In this document: positions 23,091 to 35,800 of the stretch, in pieces
How the letters are laid out: each line of letters begins with the position of its first letter
How positions within the stretch are numbered: the first letter of the stretch is position 1
Assembly (NCBI GenBank): GCA_007844125.1
Contig: CM017573.1
Coordinates: 372,001-436,000 of the forward strand
Source: Sinonovacula constricta
Taxonomy: Eukaryota > Mollusca > Bivalvia > Cardiida > Solecurtidae
Reading direction: 5' to 3'
Length of the DNA: 64,000 bases
The notes under the pieces: generated by a model
What the model was told of the DNA's origin: nothing
What the model saw: the letters and a program-made list of their open reading frames with translations, nothing else
Database searches by the model: none
Program-made: the position numbers and the translations under genes

Positions 23091-26000
23091 CAGTCAGGAC
23101 AAACACTTTAATGTTGTGACGTCTTCCAGCTTATCGTTATTTTGAGTTATTGGTTCTAAGCAGACTTTTGTCTCCATCCACCTATGATAGTTGGAGTTGT
23201 TGTTAATATAATAATTGAGATGCTGTTATCTGCCTCCAAATCTAAACTAATAACTCTACCTCATTATTATTATTATTATCAGTAAACCTCATGAAGAAAT
23301 TAAATTTTACCTCTTTTTTCATTATTATGACTCAACCATTCTATTCTTCCTGTTCTGACATAGCATTATTGTCTTAGCATCCTTATTAAAATAAATTTTA
23401 CATAAATAAATCTTAAATCTTCTTATCACAAACATCATCAGTTATCACCATTATCAGATGAAATCACACACCTAACCAAGCCCTGTCTTTTTTCTCTATT
23501 TTTCAGGAAATTAAAATAAGTTTTCTTGGCTTCAGCTTTTCCAGAATTCAAAATGGTAACATTTTAGTTTAAAATGATTGCCGCACGGATTATCCATGTT
23601 CATGCCACCCACTTAGTACATTGTATAGTATATGTTGTCATGTGCCTTTAAATTCTGAGTGTATTAGTAGGGAAATACAAGTTTTGATTTGAGCTGTGTT
23701 GGTTGTGACATTCAAGAATAGATTGGTCTGTCTTAAAATGTCCTCCTTACAGAATATTTGTTTGTTTAGATCATTTAAGACTTTTGCAATGCACTGTTAT
23801 ATATCAGTATAAAAAAGGTTTAAATTTAATATTTTATTGATTTTATTGAGCCATAAGTGTTGAAGTTATGTAGCATATTTCAAAATTAAGGGACATGCTT
23901 GGTGTTTAAAATGAGTTTCCCATCCCATTAAATGTGAGGAAGTCAGTGTAAAATGGTGTTGCCTTGGAATTTTGAATTTTGAATAAATGCTAGTACTTGT
24001 TGCACTCATAAATGTTGTTTAAATATTGTTAATATTAACATAAAGTCATAAATTTAAGTGTATTTGCAGGTACCTTTTAGTGAAATGATACTATTTTTAT
24101 TTATTTTTTAAATAAATTTAGAAGTAATTCTTTAACACTGCTTATATTTTCTTTTCTTTGAACAAACGCTTTTGTGCTACATTGTGTAGTCTTATGCTTA
24201 CAGTCAATGCTTTGATCAATGCCATTAAAATGATTTTATTAAAAGGGATTTAGAAACAAGTGTAATATAAATTATGTAGACATTATAACTAGTACTTTGT
24301 GATTTTCTTATAATGTGTCTCTTTTTTTTAATGCATCACCACATTTATGGAGATTTAAGTTATGATAATAGTATTTTGGCTAAAATGTGAACAATCTTTT
24401 ATAAAGATTATATTTAACATTGTTTCATAATTTCCAGTTAATTAAACAAACAATAATTATAACCTTACTTTTAAGTTGTTTTTAGCAATGATGCTCACAA
24501 GATATTTATATCTAAATTATGGTTTAAGTAAAAAAAATGCTGGCATCTTTAATTTTACTTTGCAAAAAAATCCCCCAGAACCAATTGCATGTTTGAATAT
24601 TTGTTTGTAATTTTATTTTCTGTGTTTTATCCTAAGAGTGATAATCTCTTAATTACACTTTTAACTTTAAATACAATTGACCTTTCTTCAGACGGACTGT
24701 AGCCATGTCTACACTAGCAACGGGTCCTCGCTGTAGGTTAGAAAAACCTTGGCCAAAATGGCGACATTTGCATTAAAACATATGCAAGTTATGTGTATTT
24801 TGTGATTTGTTTTTCAGCTGCTTAATCACATCCAATTGGATTGATTTATATATAGAACAAAACGACAATTTTTGCCTTGTATTGTAGAGGATATTTGACG
24901 AAAATCTGGCTTTTCCATGTTAAAAATAATTTTGGTTCTTACTCGAAAGAATTTCTAAGTTTCTTGTAGGAAAGTGGTTAAGATACTGAATAAATACTAA
25001 TATATGTACACCTTAAATCTAATGATTAAAAAATCCCTGTTGTGTTGTAATATCAGCAGGATGAATATTCGTGTAAAAACAGTAAATTTTATTTTGAGTC
25101 TAGCATCACACATTTATGTATATAAGAGATTATACTGTATTGTTTTGAAAGTATTTTTAATATAATTTGGTCTTTTTTTATGAAATTCAAGTTTGGTTTT
25201 AAAATCGGAGATATTGTGTTTTTCCTATAGAGAATTTCCTATAGTGTTATTGACAAATCTATTAAATGGGCCAATTAGCAACATTGGTGAATATTTGAAA
25301 AGTTGATTGACCTGCAGTGGAGTCATAAAACTGCCAAGACATATTATTCACTGGTATGCCAGATGTATTACATTTTAACCTGTGTGTAGGATATTGTCAC
25401 TTGTCAGGCAATTGCTATTTCCCTTGTTTCCGATTTGTTAAGAAAAAGATGCTTTATCTATATTTACTGCATTGATATTATTAAAAGCATAAAAAATGTG
25501 TTAAACAAAAGCACATTTGTAACTGAGGACAATGTTCAGCAAAACACCAGAAGTAGTAAGGATGGAAACAAAGTGAATATAAGAAATGTACATAGCACAC
25601 TACTTTAAAATTTACTCATGAAATTGTTAGAAAACAACATATAATGAATCCATGTTTTATTAATACCTAACAGAAATCTCAAAACTATAGAATTTATATA
25701 GTAAGAAATTAAACAACACTCTCAGGAGAGATTTCTACTTACACTTTATATAATATGTGTGTTCCCAAATAAGCTCAATTTCAATTTAAAATCTATGATA
25801 AAAGCGTTATTTTGTTCTGAAACAATAATTACGTGTAACAAAATACCCAACACCTCCCCAACAACTTTCTAACCTGTCTAAGCTTGGTCTGCCCATCGTG
25901 AACACTTGGGGAAATCCCATTACCTGAATAGTTTAGGGTCCTGACAGTCATTACCTGAGGAAGGGTCAATATAGTGTATCAGAATTAGTGTATTTTAAGC

Positions 26001-26788
26001 TAAACTGCAAGCTTATGATATCAGTGTTTATAAGTAGTGCATGAATTAGTGAATACATATTAATAACAAATTAAAGAGGAACATGTATTTTCACAAAATG
26101 GTATTTAGTATCATTTTTGAAATAGCTGCTTATTGATATAATTATGTTATATTTTATTTATATATGTTTTACTTAGAATGTTTTCCTAGCATGTGTTTTT
26201 GTGTGTGTTAAGGCAAACTAGTGGATAATAGTTATTGATAAAAACTACAGGAATTTCTTAATGTTGATAGAATGGCTTATTTTGCATACATACAACTTGT
26301 ACACATATGTGAAGGAGGACTAGGTGACACAGATTCTGGGAACTAAGTACAGATGTGGTGTCATGTTAGAAGTATACAACATGTAATCATAATCAACACA
26401 GCACTAAATATGCATTAATAGATCAGTAAATAAATTTAGGGTGAGAACATTGATGTATTTTTATAATAATTCAGAGTGAGCACAAAGTTGTGTCTCTTAT
26501 TTGTGTGCACATGTATATATTATAATTCAGGGTGAACTTATCTCTAATTAGTGCATATTTATAACAGTTGGGGTAAGCACATGAATCTTATAAGTTTATA
26601 TCCTTGGACATCTGAACAAGTCTCTTGTTCACTATTGTATACTTTAAGTAAGTCAGGGGAATGTGTAGATGTGTCTTTACTAGTGCATATTTATATTAGT
26701 CGAGGTGAAGATATTGCTATCTATGCTGTATTTATGACAATTTATGGTGAAGACATTTCTAATTATGCTTTATTATATACTGATTCAG
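23091..26788. other. NME8 5' intron, no gene seen
   Basis: AT-rich intron sequence. I found no splice-bounded coding segment, RNA gene or clear transposon in it. Confidence 0.55.
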
Positions 26789-26800
26789 GGTGAACGCGGA

Positions 26801-26891
26801 ATGGCAAGGAAAGGGAAGGAAATCCAGCTCCAGCAGGAGATTGAGACCCAGGAAGAATGGGAGGATATGTTGTCTAAGGAAGGGCTGTGTG
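26801..26891 (+). CDS. NME8: NME8 exon 1 (start codon, thioredoxin N-terminus)
   Basis: The acceptor TGATTCAG ends at 26788; translation starts at the ATG at 26801 with [20 protein letters not shown], matching the start of vertebrate NME8 (MASKKREVQLQ). It ends LSKEGLC in phase 1 at a GTAAGT donor. Confidence 0.93.
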
Positions 26892-29800
26892 GTAAGTAGA
26901 ACTACTGCCAAATATGATATGTCACTGCCAGTATGGACCTTATAACATGTCTGTAGTTTTTAGCTCCCACTTTTTTAAGGAAACTGATGGGATAAAGACC
27001 AGATAAAGGTACTAGCAGCTGATATTGGAAAAAAATGTCTAATAATAAAATGCCCAGAAATAAAAAGCACAGAAACAAAGTATTATCTGCTAACTGTAGC
27101 ATAAAACGTACCATTTTTTGTATATTAATTGAACCTTTCACATTTTGCATCATATCCAAATATTGATATGTATATGTTCTATAATGATATTATATACTAT
27201 ATGCTGATATTCCACTTTCGCCTCACAGTTGTAGATCTGTACCAATCCTGGTGCGGACTCTGTTCAGGGATGACTAGCAACTTCCGTAAATATCGCAACG
27301 ATTTAAACGATGACCTCCTTAAACTGTATGCAGTAAGTTCCCATAGTTACAAGGTCACTCTCGTTGCTTTGGCGACCTTGGCATATTGGATGTTTGTATC
27401 AATTCCTGAGTTGTTATTTGAATGTTGTCACCCAGGCATATTTTGCAATGATGTTTTATTTTTGATCCCTTTTCACATGAAGTTACAAAGGGACCTGCTC
27501 ATAGTTTCTGTCAATAAATTTCAAACTTGACATTTAAGGTCATGTATTAAAGGCTTGGTATACCCTTCATTTAATAAAAACATGGTGTACTGACCAATAA
27601 TTTTTGAAAATCATCATCAGCTGATATAATCCACGACTTGTAACTCCTTAGCCCCTCCCACCTGGTTCGGGTCCTGATAGTGGTAAGATTTTTTATGTTT
27701 GAAGGTCTCCCTTTTGACCCACAGAGTATAGGTGGTCAGTATTATCATCATTGTCATCATCCATCATCAACATTGTCATTAACCACCATCATCATCATTC
27801 TTCATCATCAACCACTATCATCATCATTCATCATCACTGATAAATCTTTACTGGACTTAAAATGTATTTTACTTGGTAATCTTTGCTCTTTCGGATTAAC
27901 ATAAAAAATCTAATAAAAATGTGTAAGTCATCTGTGCTTGATAGTTACTGCAAGGAAAAGTAATGTTACAGAAAACTGCACCACAGCAACAGAAAACTGA
28001 CCACTGATGGCAATGACCAATATGTTGTCTGTGGAAATATTTATGATCCAGATAACTGTGAGCAAATCCCTTTATTGTTTGTATTACATGTATTTACAAC
28101 ATGCATGTAGAGTTGAATTCAAATTTTTGTTTTCTTTTTTGAAGATAATAAAATGCAGAAAAATAGCTGTGTAATAGATATGTTGATTGCTTTAAGGTAG
28201 ATTAAAGAAATGCAACAAATTCAAGAATGCTAAAAAGGTTGTTTCTTGAAAATTGATATATCATTGAAGATAAGCCTCTTTTTTTCTAAAAGTATGAAAT
28301 AGTGACCATAAATGAGTTTAAATCATTTATATCTGTTTTTTTCTGCATTTTTATTTCATAAATCCTATTGCAGTGGTTATTCTTCTTTTACAGCATCATG
28401 TGAAACATAATTTATAACAAAATGTTGCACATGTACTAATTGTCTCTGTTGGCTGATTCAAAGATTTATACATATAAAGATGGGTGAATTAAAACAATAT
28501 CAGTAAACACATACAAAAATCCCTTAGTTAGGTCAACAATTTTGGTGTAACAGCAGTTCTACAAAGCTGCATCTACAGTCGCTTAGCAACCTATGAGGGT
28601 TGGGTGGCTGTTAAATGTTTTTAGTTTGTGGAAGATTTGCTGATCAGAGGCTCTCTGCCTTGCCCTTGTACACTCCAAGACTGCTTGACTATTTTATCAA
28701 CAGTTTTCTGTCTGTGTTTGTGTACATCTTTGAATATATTGTATTCATTTAAGTCTAAATGTATCTTCATTACAGCCTCATATATTGTGCAATAAAATAT
28801 AATCTACTTTTAGGCCTATTTTTATTACAGATAGAAATGTATATATGTGCTATACAATTATTATTAATATACTCTTATAATAATTTAATTGTCATTACAA
28901 CTTTGCATAAACTATATGGCAGAAATCACAGAAGATATCATAGTTTATGTGGTAATATTTTACCACAATATGGTAGTACATTGCAAAACATTTCCTGAAA
29001 AGAAAGTATATATAAAAGAGAAATAAAAATTGTATTTTGAGTTATTCTCGACAACATTGTATAAATAAACTTAGATAATCTGCATAAAACAGAAATAAGT
29101 ACTAAAACAAGGTTCATGCATCGGTATACCCCAATGCGTTTAACAAATTTAATATTAAAATTTTATCTTGTTCTCTTTATGTAAAAAAAATGCAAGTAAC
29201 TTATTTAAATTATTAAAAACACAGTATATTGCGACATTTGAACATCATGCAGAATATATATCACAGAAATGATACAATGGTAAATGACATATATTGTAAT
29301 ATATTGCCCTCTTCCTGAAATACAGAACAGTATAGTGTGCTCCAGTTAGTCTAGATTGTTATTTTTAGCTCACCTGAGCTGATGCTCAGCTTGAGCTATT
29401 GTGATCGCTCTCTGTCCTGGGTCTGGCATCACGTGTCCATTAACATTATCAAATGTCATCTCCTCTAAAACAACTAGTCCAAATTGTGATTGCTCTGTGT
29501 CCGGGGTCTGGCATCATGTGTCCATTAACATTATCAAATGTCATCTCCTCTAAAACAACTAGTCCAAATTGTGATTGCTCTGTGTCCGGGGTCTGGCATC
29601 ATGTGTCCATTAACATTATCAAATGTCATCTCCTCTAAAACAACTAGTCCAAATTCAGCCAAATTTCTCAGAAGCTTAAGCAGGCGGGAGGAATGAGACA
29701 TTGTTCAAATAATGTTGATCCTCTAAAAAAAACATAGCAAGCTGGGGCATGGCCATTTTCTATATATGGCTGTATAGGAAAACTTTAAAAATATTCTTGT

Positions 29801-32800
29801 CATAAATTCAAGACCTAGAGCCTTGATATTTGCTATGCATATTTCTTGGGTGTCCTGTATCAAGATTATTTTAAGTGAGCGACATAGGGCCATCATGGCC
29901 CTCTTGTTTACTGATGTCCTGTTTTGTATCCAAATAAGTTTAAATATATATCAAACCCATGATATTTGTGCTAATTACAAACATTTATGTTATATACTTA
30001 CTTAGTTGCATGATTTGTAATGAAAGCATTTGTGTTACAAAGACTAGAATTAGAATGATTTGACTGAATGTATCATTACATTTGTTAAGGTCATATTAAT
30101 TCATTGTTACCAAAGTAAATTTAGACACATATGTTTTCAACCCAACACTGTTTGTATAAACATGTAGCAAAGATACTTCCTAGCAGGAAGTTGATACTTA
30201 ACAAGACATTACTATTTTGATCATCTCCTTCTGTATTGCCAGTTTAGATGGTCTGTAAATAATTGAGGAAGCTTAAGATGGTCTCTAAACAATTGAAGAA
30301 GTTTAAGATGGTCTCTAAATAACTATCGAAGAAGCTTAAGATCATCTCTAAATAATAATCGAAGAAGCTTAAGATGGTCTCTCAATAGTAATCGAAGAAG
30401 CTTAAGATGGTCTCTAAATAGCAGTCTGTCATCATTGGGTCCAATGTTCCAGCCATAGCTTCAACAAATGAGCTCTTTAAATGACATGATCCATCATTAT
30501 CCATCGTCCATCCTTTACTAATATTTTCAGATCTCTGTATCTTCCAGCCCTAGATTACAGCAGTCAACACTAACTTTTATAATGTTCAGGACTCACTTGG
30601 GAAAATCAGTAGTCCCTGAAAATGATTTTAGGCAAAGGTGTATGATGTTAAAAATTAAACTCAACAGCATGCATACTCTTATTAAACTGCTTTATAAGGA
30701 CTTTTATGAGAATAATTAAAAGCAGTTGCAACAATGAGGCTGTTCAATTAACTTTTTAATCATAAAAGTTATTATCCAGACTGACCAACAGGTTTGTCAA
30801 TTCAGCAATCTCTTACCAACATTTGGTGTCCTCAGTATCCCATGACACAGTTAATGTCGACTGATGCTTCTTGGCGGAATTCTCAAAAAAATAATTTGGC
30901 ATTTGCTACTGTTTGACTTTTCTTTATTTTTATTGCAGATATCCACATCTTCTACAGTGCTAAAGTTTCATAATTTGTTGATTTTTTATAGGTATATATA
31001 TTCCATGAATGACAAGCTATTAATCGTCATATAAAATGAGCCTGGCCTAATAAGCAAGCCTCTATTTCCTACACAGTCTACATAAGTATGGCTTGGACAT
31101 ATAACAATGTATTACTGTTATGCATTTTCTTTGAAGATTTATTTATTTTTCAGTCATGGAAGAACCATCTGTAATACTACCATCGTATATTAACATTTGA
31201 TGATTTCTTGATTTATTCCAGTCATAGATGCCTATCAGGAATGGTGTGGTCCAGCAGTGGGCATTGTGGCCACATTGAAAAAAATAAAAAATGAGATTGG
31301 GGATAATCTCTTAAGATTTGCCATCGTAAGTGAAGAAAATCAAAAGACAAAAAGCAAAAACAATTCAACTTTGTTTTGTTGTGTGACGTTTTCAGCACCA
31401 CAAGCATTCCTGCCTTGTTTTACAAACAAATGACATGTGATATGGCAGAAGTAGATCAATCAAATGTTACAAATTTTCCATGCTTTATAAATTAAACAAA
31501 AAAGGAATTGAAACAAGTAATCAACTAAACATTTAATAAAAACAATAAAACAAACATAAGTAAACAGTATGTAGCATTTGAAGCATTAATCCTAAAAGTT
31601 GGTCTATTTCTGTCATATAATGCTGCTTTTTAATATTTATATAATTTAAGACTGATCTATTTTTGTGTTGTTTTCTAATATTTTACCCCCTTTTTTTGTT
31701 TATGTTCATTAGTTTGTTTAAACTGTCGTCTAACATCCTTCAGTTTTTAACCTTTATACATTGTTACAATATACAGACATACATGTATACACAGAAATTT
31801 AAACTTATGCTTATTTATTTTTTTCCTACTGCAGTGCATAACATCAAACACATACATGCCTAACTAGTCTTCAATGTAGCGTAAAGGACCACACATGTTT
31901 GGTTCATTTTATTTAATGTTTTTATGCAAAACAGCAGAGATCTCTTAAATATACTGAGGAATTGCAAGATTAACATAAATGTTTAAATGAATGTTTAATC
32001 TACAGATTAAATTCTTGCAAGCTAAAGATGACATTCTGAATATAAAAATACCAACAGTTCATCTTATCTGAGAGAATTCCGCTTCTATAATTGACCATTT
32101 TTACATGTTGATGAAAGTATCGTAAGCGTTAATTGTTTTACTGGTATTGATTATTGTGTATCTTTTTCAATCTTAGCCAAATACATAAAGAGAATATATC
32201 AAAGTACTTGAAATTTCATAATTTACCTTCTTTTTTTTAAATTTCTTTATTTAATGTGCGTGTAGAAGGTACTGTAATGATCAAAGCCATTTTTCCAGTT
32301 GTGGATGTATATCAAGAATGGTCAAGTCCTGTTGTTTGCATGCAAGCAACATTACGCAGGCTCAAAAATGATATGGGGGATCCTTTACTTAAATTTGTGG
32401 TCGTAAGTTACTCTACACTACTTCACAAGTGTTTGTGGTTGGCATGGGTTTAGATGTAAGGGCCACAGTCAAGATAAATAAGTCTTTTTGATTGGCTATC
32501 TCTTGGGCAGTACAAAATGTGTGGTTGCCTTGCATGTAGCTGCAAGGGGGCATAGTTTTCTGTGAAAATAAATCTTATCAGTGCATTTTAGGACTTCATT
32601 CAAGATAACAGTCATTTGTAAATAGACATGTTTAGTATTGTTTGGCAAGACCAGTTATCTTTTGGGTCCTAATAAGTTTTAATTCAATTATAATGTGAGT
32701 TTTCCTGAATTATGACACTTTGAGAAAAAGTATCTTTTTTATAATATACTTTTAAGTGCTTACTAATTTTAAACATAATAATAACAATTGAAAAAAATGT

Positions 32801-35800
32801 TGTAATTCAGTCAGTATTCACATCTTTTAGATAAATTCATTAATTGAAAGACAAGAATATTAACATACATTCACTAATTTCAATTAGCTTTGATTGTAAT
32901 TGTCTTTATTGGTCTTTGCGTAAATGAGATTGGCTTGTTTTTGTGGGTAAAATGTGTGTTTGATGATTTCACTCCATGGTGTTAGAGTGTACACTAATTG
33001 CTTTTTTTTAATTACAGCATATTTCTCTGCACATTATTGCAGACTGTTCTTTTTTACTGAGAGGAAACTGTTCATATGTAATTGATGTCTTAAAAAACAA
33101 CATAAAATTCAACTGGGCATGATAATCCTTTTATTTTCAAAGTTTTCTTTCAAAATATTGCTTTTTATTCATTTTTATATTAAATTAATTTTAAAATAAC
33201 TTCATTCTATGTTACTTTGACATCAACTTATGAACATTTACCTTGGGGTACAACTACTTGAATCAATATTTTTATTTTATTTATGTTCTTAACTGTCATT
33301 GCATTGCTTGTTAACATGTGAATTGCATTTACAATATGCTTTGATTTTTGTGAGCAGTTGTAATCGCCTATGCAAAATGCTATCTAGGCCATTACATATT
33401 GCTTTTCACTTGGCATTAGGCAAACATTTTTGAACTTTTACAAATATATTTTTAAGATGTAAATTTCTAAATACCTCATGCTTGTTTATTTTTATTTTTT
33501 TTTGCTGAACTTGCACATTTAAAACAAAAACAACAACAACAGAAACACTGACAGCATGACCTTTGTTGACCCAGAACCCTTCACTCTAACTTTTGACCTA
33601 ATAATTTTTTTACCCTTTGACAAAAAATATCGTTTTAACCTATGTGACTAGAATGTTTACCATTTTGCCAATATCCCACAGCGTGTATTGTGTTGTTTGT
33701 TCTGTGATGGCACTAAAAACCTCAGTCACTGCTGTTCTGAGGTGTTTGAATATTTTACCTTTTGTGTAACTAGGTCATGACCTTTCATGTGTGACCTTTG
33801 AGTGCTGTGACCTTTGCAGTGTTGTATTTTCAGTGGTTGATGTTTACCAAGAATGGGCAGGACCAGTTACGCCTCTTGTTCCAAACTTACGCCGCCTTAA
33901 AAATGAACTTGGCGATGATTTGTTAAAATTCTTTGTCGTAAGTCACCATGTAAAACTGTGTCACCTAGTTTGACCTACTTATAGATTGACCTTTGACCTA
34001 TTCTCAAAATAGAAAATGGTGATGGTGCTACTTTATTCAGTTGTTTAGTTTAATTAAACTATCTAGAAATCAGAATGTAGTGAGAGCCTGGTGAGTTCCC
34101 AGTAAACTTGCCCTTTTTCTTTTAAATGTTCATGTTAATTTTATAGTATTAAACATCTTAAGTTTACATTGAAAACAAGTTATTCATTTTAAAATGCATT
34201 TGTTCTTCTTTTCTTTTCTAAAACACATTCACTGTCAGTGAGTGCATGGAAAATCAATTTTTTTTTCCTCTTCATTTGGAATTATATAATTTCTTGAGTT
34301 TTGACAACTTACAATATTTAGAAAATAATCCTTAAATCAAGTTTTCACCACACATGTATTAGGCTCCCTCTACACCAACCATCTGTGACAGTAGAACTCT
34401 GCTCTCAAGAAAATAGAATCATTTATAGCTTAGAAGATACACATGTAAGATAGATCTTGGCTAGTAAAGCATACAAGACAATTAAATTCATACTTAACAT
34501 TTGATGTTTTTTTTAACATATGACATGAATGATAAAACTGTCACACTAACAAAAAAAGATCTGAAAAATTTTATTTAATCATACATATGAACTTTTTCTG
34601 AGGCCAAAGTGGGAGATTTTCACTTCTAAAGTGGGAGATTTGTTCTTTTCATACAAACAAAAAAGGAAGTTACCTGTTTCCAAGTAGTGAGATTTCTCAA
34701 ACTGTGTAAAACACCTCTAATTTTCAAATAGTTTTGAACATAAAAAAGAGAATCTCCTTCAAAAAGAGGGAGAGTACATATGTATGCATTATCTTTGTAA
34801 CTTTAATTTAAATAGACTTTTCCAAATCAGCTTTTTTTACCCATTCAGAAAGCCCTCATTCATTTTCCTTTTAAAGTGCTCACATATGAATGAATGACAA
34901 TTTTGTGTAAATTTAAGTGTGTAGAGCATTCATGACCTTTAATCAGTAGAAACTTAAAGAAACAGGTCTACATATTTACTGGTACATAACTAAGTAGGAT
35001 ATCACTGAATATGTTAAAGTCAAATGATTCAAATACCTTTTAGTTCACTAGACAAGCTTTTACACGCTTTGTACAACTGTGATGTTGCAATCACAGTTTT
35101 TCTGTTAAAATAGTTTGTGGGCACTAGGTAACAGTAACTAAGGACATGTAATAATAAAATGACTAGCAATACGCTTTGACTGCTTCAACAATAATTGTAG
35201 TTACTATATAATTTTTATACTCAGCAGAACACTATGCTACATTGCTTTAGAAGAGAGTTTTTGTTGCAAACATTGTCATAAGTTACAATGTATGTAACAA
35301 CTTAAAGAAAACAAATAATTTTATAGTAAACAGTTAACATCATCAAAACTTTTTATTAAATGTGTATGGCATATACATTCACCTAATTTATCATACAATT
35401 ATGTAATAATATTTGACAATTCTGTTTTTATGTTGTTGTTTTTTACTTCTAAAATCAATTCATCTTTTTTATTCTCTTGTTTAAAGATATTTTACATTTT
35501 GTCATCAGCAGTGCTGCCATGCTATAAAGAACATCCTTGACCTACTTTCCCTGTTTATCATATGTTCCATCTAATCTCTCATCAGTTAGGTCTTAAGTCT
35601 GCTAAGAAACACTATATTACTACAGTCTAGGGCTTGTTAGAAAATGCTTTATATAACCCTATATGATAAATTACAATTTCTGCTTCTAAATTTAGTCACC
35701 CTAAATATCTTTACAGCAGTAACCTTCATGCTATATTTTTAGATTCAGAAGAATGAAAGGACTTGCTTGGATTTTAAACCACATAACTGGTTGGAATAAA

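Noticed and set aside
27129..27530. 133-codon plus-strand ORF
   Set aside because: Contains NME8 exon 2a but runs through its acceptor and donor into intron; only 27229..27332 is coding.
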